In this document: piece by piece, positions 42,402 through 49,215 of the stretch | How positions within the stretch are numbered: the stretch's first letter is position 1 | Layout of the letters: every line of letters starts with the position of its first letter | NCBI GenBank assembly: GCA_938082855.1 | Contig: CALKCC010000176.1 | Span: forward strand, 1-49,215 | Direction of reading: 5' to 3' | DNA from: an uncultured Pirellulaceae bacterium | Lineage (GTDB): Bacteria > Planctomycetota > Planctomycetia > Pirellulales > Pirellulaceae | Length of the DNA stretch: 49,215 bases | Notes under the pieces: model-generated | Seen by the model: only the letters and a program-made list of their open reading frames with translations | Database searches by the model: none | What the model was told of the DNA's origin: nothing | Translations under genes and position numbers: made by a program

Positions 42402-44291
42402 ATGAGCGATTGGATCGGCCATGAGTGCGGTATTGCAGCGATACGGCTCTTAAAGCCTCTGGACTATTACATCCAGAAATACGGTACTCCTATGTACGGT
42501 ATTAATAAGCTTACGCTGCTTATGGAAAAGCAACACAACCGAGGACAGGACGGAGCTGGAGCTGCCGTCATCAAACTCGACATGCCGCCCGGCGATCCCT
42601 ACATCTTTCGCACTCGAAGTGCTGGCAAAAATCCGATTATGGAAGTATCCAATCGGCTGGCCAGGTCCTTTGTCGAAGCCCGGGACGCAAATCCCGAATC
42701 GTATCTAGACGGCCAGTGGGTGAAAGAAAATATCCTGTTTGCCGGTGAGTTATTGTTGGGACACCTTCGCTACGGAACGTTTGGTGGATCCGGAGAAACA
42801 TTTTGTCACCCCTTCCTTCGCCAAAATAACTGGATGACTCGTAATCTGGTCATGGCTGGAAACTTTAACCTGACCAATAATACTGAGCTCTTCGAAATGT
42901 TGGTCGACCTGGGACAGCACCCAAGGAATCGAACCGATACGGTGATTGTGCTTGAGAAGATCGGGCACTTTCTAGATGAAGCCAATGACGCCATCTTTCG
43001 AAAGTACAACAAACAAAAAGTAGACCGTAAAGAGATCACTAACCACATCGTCAATGATCTCGACATCAGCATGATCCTACGGAAAGCCACCAAAGCTTTT
43101 GACGGAGGGTATGTGATGGCCGGAATGCTTGGCCACGGTGACATGTTTGTCCTTCGCGATCCAGCTGGAATCCGACCGGCCTTTTATTACAAAGATGACG
43201 AAATCGTAGCGATTGCTTCAGAACGCCCACAATTACAAACCGCGCTCAATGTCCCCATGGATGCCGTTCAGGAAGTCGATCCTGGACACGCTCTGATTGT
43301 GCGACACGACGGCAAGATTTCAAGTGAGTGTGTGAATGAACCCTTACCTCGGAAATCGTGCTCGTTCGAACGTATCTATTTTTCCCGAGGCACTGACAGT
43401 GATATTTATCGCGAGCGAAAGGAATTAGGAAGTTCACTCGCCAAGCGAGTTCTGGAACGGGTTGATTACGACCTTGAACATACCGTGTTCTCCTATATCC
43501 CCAATACCGCAGAGACCGCTTACTTCGGAATGGTCGAAGGGATCCGAAAATTCGTCACCGATAAGGTCGCTCAGTCTTTAAAGGAAGGGGCACCACAGGA
43601 AGAAATCGATCGCCTCCTCACTCTACAACCCCGCGTCGAAAAGCTGATGACGAAAGATGCAAAGCTACGTACTTTCATCACAGCCGACGCTGACCGCGAA
43701 GACCTGGTCGCCAAAGTCTACGACACGACTTATGGAATTATTGGGCCACAGGATACGTTGGTCGTCCTGGATGACTCCATTGTTCGAGGCACGACCCTAC
43801 GCACTAGTATTTTGAGAATCCTTGATCGCCTGGGGATGAAGAAAGTGATCATCGTCTCTTCATCACCTCAGATCCGATTTCCTGACTGCTATGGCATCGA
43901 CATGTCGAAAATGGCCGATTTTGTCGCCTTCGAAGCTGCCGTGGAGTTAATTCATGAACGTGGGCTTACCGATCTGCTCGATGAAATCTATCAAGCCTGT
44001 CTGGCAGAAGAGAAACTACCCACATCGAAATCAGTGAATCATGTAACTCGTCTGTTCGAGCCCTTTTCACCCGAGGAAATCTCTGAACGCATTGGCCAAA
44101 TCCTCACGCCGAAAGACATGAACGCCGAAGTGGAGATTATTTACCAAACCATCGAAGGGCTACATCAGGCTTGCCCTAATCATACGGGAGATTGGTATTT
44201 CACCGGCGACTATCCGACGCCTGGCGGGAACCGAGTCGCCAATCGATCCTTCATCAATTTCATGGAAAATAATGACGCCCGAGCGTATTAA
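42402..44291 (+). CDS. PurF-type amidophosphoribosyltransferase, long form
   Basis: A 629-residue glutamine amidotransferase fused to a phosphoribosyltransferase, as in the first step of purine synthesis (PRPP plus glutamine to phosphoribosylamine). The N-terminal class II amidotransferase has Cys9 (HECGIAAIR), the Arg/Asn/Gly set (HNRGQDGAG, LRYGTFGGSG) and RDPAGIRPAFY. The PRPP-binding loop is VVLDDSIVRGTT. Cys is preceded by 8 residues, so a propeptide must be removed or the N-terminus is atypical. It is about 130 residues longer than E. coli PurF, with a long insertion (residues 380-440) and C-terminal tail. Whether this is the cell's main PurF cannot be told. Confidence 0.85.
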   Translation: MSDWIGHECGIAAIRLLKPLDYYIQKYGTPMYGINKLTLLMEKQHNRGQDGAGAAVIKLDMPPGDPYIFRTRSAGKNPIMEVSNRLARSFVEARDANPESYLDGQWVKENILFAGELLLGHLRYGTFGGSGETFCHPFLRQNNWMTRNLVMAGNFNLTNNTELFEMLVDLGQHPRNRTDTVIVLEKIGHFLDEANDAIFRKYNKQKVDRKEITNHIVNDLDISMILRKATKAFDGGYVMAGMLGHGDMFVLRDPAGIRPAFYYKDDEIVAIASERPQLQTALNVPMDAVQEVDPGHALIVRHDGKISSECVNEPLPRKSCSFERIYFSRGTDSDIYRERKELGSSLAKRVLERVDYDLEHTVFSYIPNTAETAYFGMVEGIRKFVTDKVAQSLKEGAPQEEIDRLLTLQPRVEKLMTKDAKLRTFITADADREDLVAKVYDTTYGIIGPQDTLVVLDDSIVRGTTLRTSILRILDRLGMKKVIIVSSSPQIRFPDCYGIDMSKMADFVAFEAAVELIHERGLTDLLDEIYQACLAEEKLPTSKSVNHVTRLFEPFSPEEISERIGQILTPKDMNAEVEIIYQTIEGLHQACPNHTGDWYFTGDYPTPGGNRVANRSFINFMENNDARAY

Positions 44292-44323
44292 CAATACGCA
44301 CTAAGTAAGCCTGGAAAGCTGAT

Positions 44324-44971
44324 TTACTTTCGTCGCAGCACATACAAACTGCGATAAACCGGGCGGTCATATCGACGGGTTCGTCGCTCGTAATGCGTGC
44401 GGTAATCCATATCATGCTCAGCGGGACGAGCTTCCACATCCAATGGACCCTCTAACATGGGGAATTGCTGTAACAGCTCCAACGTGGAATGGTAGTACTC
44501 TTCAACATCGGTCCAGAAATGAAATCGACCATCGTCCTTTAGTACTCGAATCACATCTTGCATGAATGGTTCGTTTAAGACTCGGCGTTTGCGGTGTTTG
44601 GACTTCCACCACGGATCCGGAAAATAAACGTGGACATCATCCACACTGCTATCTCGCAGATACTGCCTGAAAAAGAGCAGTCCGTCGCCCTGGAGCATGA
44701 ATGCGTTATTCCGCCCTGCTTCGGATACCTTGGCTGCACAGTATTGGGCGTACTTCTTACGAATCTCGATGCCCAGAAAGTTTCGATCAGGGCAAACACC
44801 AGAAGCCGTGGTGATGAACAATCCCTTCCCACTACCAAGCTCGACTTCCAAAGGTACATCTGGCGTAAAGAGGGAACTAACTTCCCAGTCATCCGGCAAA
44901 CGACCGATCTCGTCGTAGTAGTCCGAGTAATCCAGCGTAGGATTCAGTTTGGGTAAAGCGCGACGACCCAT
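44324..44971 (-). CDS. trmB: tRNA (guanine-N7-)-methyltransferase
   Basis: The enzyme that methylates guanine 46 in the variable loop of tRNA with S-adenosylmethionine. Family signature VYFPDPWWKSKHRKRR is intact, and motif I is VELGSGKGLF with acidic GIEIRKKY. At 215 residues it is standard in length. It lies 20 bp after the FabZ-like dehydratase gene in the same direction, so they are likely on one transcript. Its stop is 32 bp from the convergent PurF-type gene. No odd features. Confidence 0.94.
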   Translation of the reverse strand: MGRRALPKLNPTLDYSDYYDEIGRLPDDWEVSSLFTPDVPLEVELGSGKGLFITTASGVCPDRNFLGIEIRKKYAQYCAAKVSEAGRNNAFMLQGDGLLFFRQYLRDSSVDDVHVYFPDPWWKSKHRKRRVLNEPFMQDVIRVLKDDGRFHFWTDVEEYYHSTLELLQQFPMLEGPLDVEARPAEHDMDYRTHYERRTRRYDRPVYRSLYVLRRK

Positions 44972-44991
44972 GAGAGTTTGATGTGTTGGGG

Positions 44992-45510
44992 TTACTTAGA
45001 TTGGAGAGCTGCCTGTAGCTGATCGATTGGAATCGGAATTCCGCGAAGGATTCCTTCCACAGCCAGGTTCCCGTTGACGACACCTTGGAACTGACAAACC
45101 ACCATGCGGTTTCGTCGAGCTTTAATTAGCTTGCACATGATAATCAGACGATCTCCCGGAGTGACCGGGTCACGAAATCGGACTTCATCTAATCCACCAA
45201 AGCCCAGCATGTCGGCACCCAACATGTCGTTCTTCTGACAGAAAAAGCTGCAGGCCTGAGCACATGCTTCCAGCATGACCACGCCCGGCATCAAGGGCAT
45301 GTTTGGCATATGGCCACGAGTCCAGAAATCCTCGTCGGTGATATCCTTGTAGGCCACCGCTACGCCCTCATCCATGTTTTCATACAATACTCCCGTCAAC
45401 TGCTCCATTTCGAAACGCTGCGGGTTGTATTTGCGGATTTCATCGAGATCCGCGATCGGGCTGGTTAAATCGATCGAATCCAGATCGACGAGTAATTCTT
45501 TCTCAGGCAA
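44992..45510 (-). CDS. FabZ-like (3R)-hydroxyacyl-ACP dehydratase
   Basis: A 172-residue hot-dog-fold protein of the FabA/FabZ family. The catalytic pair is His67 (RGHMPNMPLMPGVVMLEA) and Glu81, 14 apart as in FabZ His54/Glu68. It is about 25 residues longer at the N-terminus than E. coli FabZ. The sequence NDMLGADMLGFGGLDEVRF precedes the strand that fixes substrate. It could serve fatty-acid synthesis or a special acyl chain; the planctomycete set usually includes several paralogues, so the exact role is uncertain. trmB follows after 20 bp. Confidence 0.85.
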   Translation of the reverse strand: MPEKELLVDLDSIDLTSPIADLDEIRKYNPQRFEMEQLTGVLYENMDEGVAVAYKDITDEDFWTRGHMPNMPLMPGVVMLEACAQACSFFCQKNDMLGADMLGFGGLDEVRFRDPVTPGDRLIIMCKLIKARRNRMVVCQFQGVVNGNLAVEGILRGIPIPIDQLQAALQSK

Positions 45511-45553
45511 GATGCGTCATCCTTAAAACTAATTCGTCTTTGAAAGTCGAAAA

Positions 45554-45652
45554 TTAAGTCTTGATATGCTTACGCTTTGCCTTGCGAGCCTTGGAGCTTG
45601 CTGGTCGACGACCGTGATTCGCTTTTTTGATTTTGTGATTTGGTTTTGCCAT
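45554..45652 (-). CDS. 32-residue very basic protein, ribosomal-protein-like
   Basis: A very short gene read from ATG 45652 to TAA 45554, encoding MAKPNHKIKKANHGRRP... and ending in AKRKHIKT. Of 32 residues, 9 are Lys, 4 Arg and 3 His; it has no acidic residue and no cysteine. GGAAAAG stands just before the ATG. Composition is like small ribosomal proteins such as bTHX, so an rRNA-binding role is plausible but unproven. From memory near-identical short proteins occur in other planctomycetes. It is 43 bp ahead of the FabZ-like gene in the same direction. Conservation in related genomes would settle reality. Confidence 0.65.
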   Translation of the reverse strand: MAKPNHKIKKANHGRRPASSKARKAKRKHIKT

Positions 45653-45679
45653 TATCTTTTCCGCGGGATAAGTTTTTGC

Positions 45680-45723
45680 CAAGTAACAACAAGTAACAAT
45701 TAGGATGACCATAGATAGTCATC
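45680..45723. repeat. 10-bp tandem duplication and a nearby inverted repeat
   Basis: CAAGTAACAA occurs twice in a row (45680-45689, 45690-45699). GATGAC (45704-45709) and GTCATC (45718-45723) are inverted arms around 8 bp. Both lie in the 250-bp gap between the basic protein and the radical SAM gene, so they may be operator sites for either. No other signal is seen there; TATACT near 45842 is a possible -10 box. Confidence 0.4.
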
Positions 45724-45902
45724 GTTCATTCGTTGTCATGAATTCTTTAACCTATCACGCACCCTGCTAGTTGCAAAGGCCGAAATAGTCGATGTTCAGC
45801 TTCATTCGACCTGCGCTGGTGCTAACTAAGAGTCGGCAGGCTATACTGAATTTCCTAACCCTGTTATGTATTCCTTTATTCCTTAGAGACTGATCTTCGC
45901 TG

Positions 45903-47156
45903 ATGTATTTTCGAATGGCTAAACGCTTGTTATTTAATACCAACAAGCGACTCTTGTGGAATCTGGCTTACAAAGCCGGCTTCAAAGGTATTCGCGCCGT
46001 TCAAAAACATAAAAAGCGCTTGAAACGTGGAGACTTCTTCCCACCGTTTTTGTACATCTCTATCATCAACAGCTGTAATCTGCGTTGCCAGGGATGCTGG
46101 GTCGATGTGGCCGCCAAACAGGAAAAAATCGATGTCGGCAAAATGAATGACATCATTGGACAGGCCAAAGAAATGGGTAACTCCTTTTTCGGCCTGCTCG
46201 GAGGAGAGCCATTCCTGCACAAAGAGATTTTGCAAATTCTCGAAGACAATCGTGATGTCTACTTCCAGATCTTTACCAACGGACATTTCATTACGCCTGA
46301 AGTGGCCAAAGAGCTCAATCGCTTGGGTAACGCCACACCGCTAATTAGCGTGGAAGGCACGGAGATTGTCTCCAACGAAAGACGGGGGAAACTGCAGGTA
46401 CTCAATGACACCATGGAAGGACTTCATAACTGTCTCGACGCGGGACTGCTTACCGGGGTCTGTACAAGTGTCTGCCAGACCAACTATGAGGACCTGGTCA
46501 ATGATGCCTGGATTGATCGGCTCATTGAGTTGGGAGTCATGTATGGCTGGTTCCATATCTATCGCCCCGTCGGTCCGGATGCCTGCCCCGAATTGGCACT
46601 GACTCCGGAACAACAATACAACGTACGTAAATTCGTCGTCGAAACTCGATCTCGAAAACCAATCGTCATGATCGATGCCTATCACGATGGTGATGGGAAT
46701 GCACTTTGTCCCGCTGCCACTGGCTTCACCCATCACATCAGCCCGTGGGGAGACATCGAGCCCTGCCCTATTATTCAGTTTTCAAAGGAATCCATTTACG
46801 ACGACCGTCCTCTCAAGGAAGTCTTCAATGAATCTGAGTTCCTGACAGACTTCAGGAAAGTCGCCGCTGAAAGTACTCGTGGCTGTATCATTTTGGAGCG
46901 GCCAGACTTGCTCAAGGACCTTGCTGAACGGCACGGTGCCAAGGACACCACGATTCGCGGAGAAGCAGTACAAGAATTGGACGATATGGAAATCCGTCCT
47001 TCACAATACAATCCAGGGAAGGAAGTGCCTGAAAAGAATCTGGCATATCGCTTAGCCAAAAAATTCTGGTTTAACGATTACGGAGCCTATTCAAAACATT
47101 TTCAGGCCGATAATTGGATCGATACCAGAACGGAAAATCCCCAAAAGCCCGGGTAA
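45903..47156 (+). CDS. Radical SAM enzyme
   Basis: A 417-residue protein of the radical SAM superfamily: C58-N-L-R-C62-Q-G-C65 binds a [4Fe-4S] cluster that cleaves S-adenosylmethionine. The barrel continues with GGEPFLHKEIL and an SPASM-like C-terminal set of cysteines (DGNALCPAATGF, GDIEPCPIIQF). The N-terminal 45 residues are basic with several aromatics (RLLWNLAYKAGFKG), perhaps membrane-touching. The layout resembles the hopanoid enzyme HpnH, and a terpene-cyclase-like gene lies two genes on, but the rest is not clearly HpnH, so the substrate is inferred. It is 4 bp before the next gene. Confidence 0.87.
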   Translation: MYFRMAKRLLFNTNKRLLWNLAYKAGFKGIRAVQKHKKRLKRGDFFPPFLYISIINSCNLRCQGCWVDVAAKQEKIDVGKMNDIIGQAKEMGNSFFGLLGGEPFLHKEILQILEDNRDVYFQIFTNGHFITPEVAKELNRLGNATPLISVEGTEIVSNERRGKLQVLNDTMEGLHNCLDAGLLTGVCTSVCQTNYEDLVNDAWIDRLIELGVMYGWFHIYRPVGPDACPELALTPEQQYNVRKFVVETRSRKPIVMIDAYHDGDGNALCPAATGFTHHISPWGDIEPCPIIQFSKESIYDDRPLKEVFNESEFLTDFRKVAAESTRGCIILERPDLLKDLAERHGAKDTTIRGEAVQELDDMEIRPSQYNPGKEVPEKNLAYRLAKKFWFNDYGAYSKHFQADNWIDTRTENPQKPG

Positions 47157-47160
47157 CCTT

Positions 47161-49017
47161 ATGTCTATTAATGTCACTTGCCAATGTGGTGCCTCGTTTG
47201 CTGTGCCGGAACAATTTGCCGGTCGACAGGCAGCCTGTCCAAAATGTAAACAACCGCTTACGATTCCTCAGACGCCGCCAACCGCGACGCCACCCCAACA
47301 GGTTCCACCTCCAGCAACGGCTGTCTCCCCAACACCCCCAGCAGCGCCAGCACCTCCAGCACCTCCAGTTGCTCCGGTACCGCCCGTAGCTAGTGCACCC
47401 GTGCAGCCACCTCAAGCAGCTCCATTGCCCCCAACACCTGCTGCCCCATTCACTCCGCAAGCTGCCGCTCCGCAGCCAGCAGCTCCGGTCATACCACAAG
47501 CCGGACCGCCAGTTCCACCAGCCCCTTCGGCTCCCGTTGCCCCGACACCTGTGAACGCTTTGCCTCCAGTAGCTGCAGCACCAGTACAGCCACCGGCAAG
47601 CCCGTTTCAAATCAATACCGAATCAGCTCAACCAGCAGGACGTCCTGCCACCACTGGCGAACCCGTTCGCCGAAGGACAAATAGCAAGAAGTCGAATCGC
47701 AACGTCATGCTTGGAATCTGTGGTGCGTCACTGGTCATTATTGCTGCCGGGCTAACGGTCTTCTTCTTAAACCAAGAGGACGACAACAACTTCACCGCCT
47801 CCAATAACAATGGCTCGACCGATACCACCATTCCGGTTGAAACCAGTCAGGCGTCCATGGTGACCGAAGCTGAAGCTCAGGTAGCCATCAACGCCATCAA
47901 TAATGGTCTGGATAATACCGGCGCCGATGTAATGGGAAGCCTGATTGATATCGCTGCCATGTGTGATATCGCTCTTAAACCTTACACATCTGATTCCAAC
48001 GGTGCCCAAATGAATGCGGCAAAGAATAGTTTCCAAATTGGCGTCTCGGAAGGTTTTACCGAATCCGTTGTCGGTGAAATCGATACCGCCATTTACGGTG
48101 GTACGGATGAATTTGGTCAGGAAGTCGGAGGCGGAGGTGACTATGTATTCCTTAAATTCCGAGAACTTGACGGCTATAAGACGGCACTCTTCCGCTTCAC
48201 CTTAGGAGGCGATGAAGGTGGAATTAATTACCACGAACTGATGTTTGCAAAGGTCAACGGCCAAACAAAAATCGTTGATATCTTTGTCTTCACTACCGGT
48301 GAAAGAATGTCGCAAACGCTGCGACGCGCTTTCCTGCCACTCGCCACACAAATCGATCAATCTGCCATTTCAAGATTGCTTGGCGGCTCACAGGTTGATG
48401 AAATCAATCAAATGCTGAATATCAGCGAGTCGATCCAAGCGGGCAATTATCAACTACTATTAACCCAATACGACCAGCTTCCTGCAAAGCTTAAGCAGGA
48501 TAAGAATATGCTGATGAATCGTATCAATGCGGCCTCGATGCTGATGAGCTTCGATAATCTTGGCAATGTAGTCAATGGCCAACCTTATCTGGACGCATTA
48601 GAGGACCTGCAGAAATTCCACCCTACAGATAAATCCTTACCGATTCTGATGATCGATTACCATCTCCTGAGTGATGACCTTGATGGAACACTCAAGGCCA
48701 TTGAGCAACTCGATGGGCATGTCGGCGGAGACCCTTATCTACATGTACTGAAATCGGACTCATGTTATTCCTTTGAAGAATACGACAGAGCGAAACAGTT
48801 CCTCGCAAAAGCGATCGAAGCTGATCCGAACATGTCCGATGCTTACCTGTCTCAAATTGACTTAGCCTTTATCGACGATGATTACGACTCAATTCTCGAG
48901 GCTCTGAAACGTCTGCATGATCTTGGTGTTGTGATGAATCTGAGTGCTGTGCCGGAATTTCGGCCGTTTGCTTCCAGTCCTCAATTTGATGAGTACTTTG
49001 AGTACGTCTCTCAATAA
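47161..49017 (+). CDS. Zinc-ribbon, proline-rich, membrane-anchored TPR-like protein
   Basis: A 618-residue protein. It begins with a zinc-ribbon-like unit (Cys7, Cys9, Cys26, Cys29), then about 120 residues of Pro/Ala repeats, a basic patch (RRRTNSKKSNR) and one membrane span (181-203, NVMLGICGASLVIIAAGLTVFF). The outer part has a mixed domain (215-400) and a C-terminal TPR-like helical region (SYSFEEYDRAKQFLAKAIEA, then residues 560-618). Prolines suggest a flexible spacer. It starts 4 bp after the radical SAM gene and its stop touches the ATG of the next gene. The role is unknown; zinc-ribbon/linker/membrane/TPR proteins are typical of planctomycetes. Confidence 0.8.
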   Translation: MSINVTCQCGASFAVPEQFAGRQAACPKCKQPLTIPQTPPTATPPQQVPPPATAVSPTPPAAPAPPAPPVAPVPPVASAPVQPPQAAPLPPTPAAPFTPQAAAPQPAAPVIPQAGPPVPPAPSAPVAPTPVNALPPVAAAPVQPPASPFQINTESAQPAGRPATTGEPVRRRTNSKKSNRNVMLGICGASLVIIAAGLTVFFLNQEDDNNFTASNNNGSTDTTIPVETSQASMVTEAEAQVAINAINNGLDNTGADVMGSLIDIAAMCDIALKPYTSDSNGAQMNAAKNSFQIGVSEGFTESVVGEIDTAIYGGTDEFGQEVGGGGDYVFLKFRELDGYKTALFRFTLGGDEGGINYHELMFAKVNGQTKIVDIFVFTTGERMSQTLRRAFLPLATQIDQSAISRLLGGSQVDEINQMLNISESIQAGNYQLLLTQYDQLPAKLKQDKNMLMNRINAASMLMSFDNLGNVVNGQPYLDALEDLQKFHPTDKSLPILMIDYHLLSDDLDGTLKAIEQLDGHVGGDPYLHVLKSDSCYSFEEYDRAKQFLAKAIEADPNMSDAYLSQIDLAFIDDDYDSILEALKRLHDLGVVMNLSAVPEFRPFASSPQFDEYFEYVSQ

Positions 49018-49215
49018 ATGGAAAGCCCATCCTCATCAAGTCACTCGCAGTTTTCCTTAGACCAACTGCAGGCTGCGTCTCAAAAGGCCATGACCAGGCT
49101 TTTGGAAGACCGTAAGTCGCAGGTCTTTTGGGAAGGTGAGTTAGCCACCTCGGCACTATCGACTGCCACCGCCATTAGTGCGCTCGCATTACTACAAAAA
49201 CACTATCCCCGTAAT
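49018..49215 (+). CDS. Squalene-hopene-cyclase/prenyltransferase-like protein, 3' end cut off
   Basis: The reading frame opens at ATG 49018 immediately after the previous stop and runs 66 codons to the window end without a stop. The sequence QVFWEGELATSALSTATAIS fits the N-terminus of planctomycete squalene-cyclase-type or prenyltransferase/squalene-oxidase-repeat proteins as I remember them, in which a Trp-rich barrel cyclises long isoprenoids. With only 66 residues, the catalytic region is not visible, so hopene synthase, sterol-type cyclase or a non-catalytic relative all remain possible. It is translationally coupled to the zinc-ribbon gene and probably forms one unit with the radical SAM gene. 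Confidence 0.65.
   Translation, partial: MESPSSSSHSQFSLDQLQAASQKAMTRLLEDRKSQVFWEGELATSALSTATAISALALLQKHYPRN

Noticed and set aside
47071-47610. Minus-strand frame of 179 codons rich in Trp, Cys and Arg
   Set aside because: It is the complement of the Pro/Ala-rich linker of the zinc-ribbon protein; the odd composition is the shadow of CCA/GCA codons.

Overview
The window looks like a chromosomal segment of a planctomycete (phylum Planctomycetota). The evidence is gene content: two sulfatases, a cytochrome-type PSD1 protein (DUF1549/DUF1553) paired with a Tat-exported DUF1501 protein, DUF1080 and DUF1571 proteins, a FIST protein, a bacterial topoisomerase VI gene pair, and the start of a squalene-hopene-cyclase-like gene. 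Base composition is near 50% GC, and GTG and TTG starts occur. No phage, insertion sequence, CRISPR array, rRNA or tRNA gene was recognised. The assignment rests on recalled family knowledge; no search was run.

Layout. 1-3514 (+): 3' part of a sulfatase, a DUF1571 protein and a leucine-rich-repeat lipoprotein. 3670-5516 (-): FIST protein plus a YHS-tailed secreted protein, divergent from a secreted hydrolase (5653-6759). 6777-7632 (-): two small secreted proteins. 7964-14589 (+): topoisomerase VI B and A, an acetyltransferase, a methyltransferase and a serine hydrolase fused to a DUF1080-type domain, all closely spaced, then an unknown gene (14721-15674). 15853-23583 (-): DUF1080 protein, tandem hydrolase, Eis-like acetyltransferase and a 1107-residue sulfatase-esterase fusion. 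23714-28960 (+): 2-hydroxyacid dehydrogenase, PSD1 and DUF1501. 28965-31600 (-): Gfo/Idh oxidoreductase, fmt and def. 31824-38238 (+): a six-gene Tol/Exb-like cluster. 38260-41356 (-): proB and a NagB-like/PIG-L fusion. 41576-44291 (+): canonical nagB and a long PurF-type enzyme. 44324-45652 (-): trmB, a FabZ-like dehydratase and a 32-residue basic protein. 45903-49215 (+): radical SAM enzyme, zinc-ribbon/TPR membrane protein and a terpene-cyclase-like gene cut by the window end.

Themes. The sulfatases, esterase-like hydrolases, DUF1080 proteins and PSD1/DUF1501 pair fit the degradation of sulfated, acylated polysaccharides. The Tol-like cluster combines a TolQ-type channel and two TolR-type proteins with a membrane-anchored von Willebrand A protein and two secreted repeat proteins, which suggests an energised envelope machine of planctomycete design. 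Housekeeping genes (def, fmt, trmB, proB, nagB, purF-like) are interspersed.

The least explained signals are: a dispersed 8-bp-period repeat with a conserved 33-bp leader, present twice, each time between convergent genes; a NagB-like domain that has lost two catalytic aspartates but stays fused to an intact-looking deacetylase; a sulfatase with a non-standard formylglycine motif; overlapping palindromes upstream of topoisomerase VI; and an unannotated-size 32-residue basic protein.
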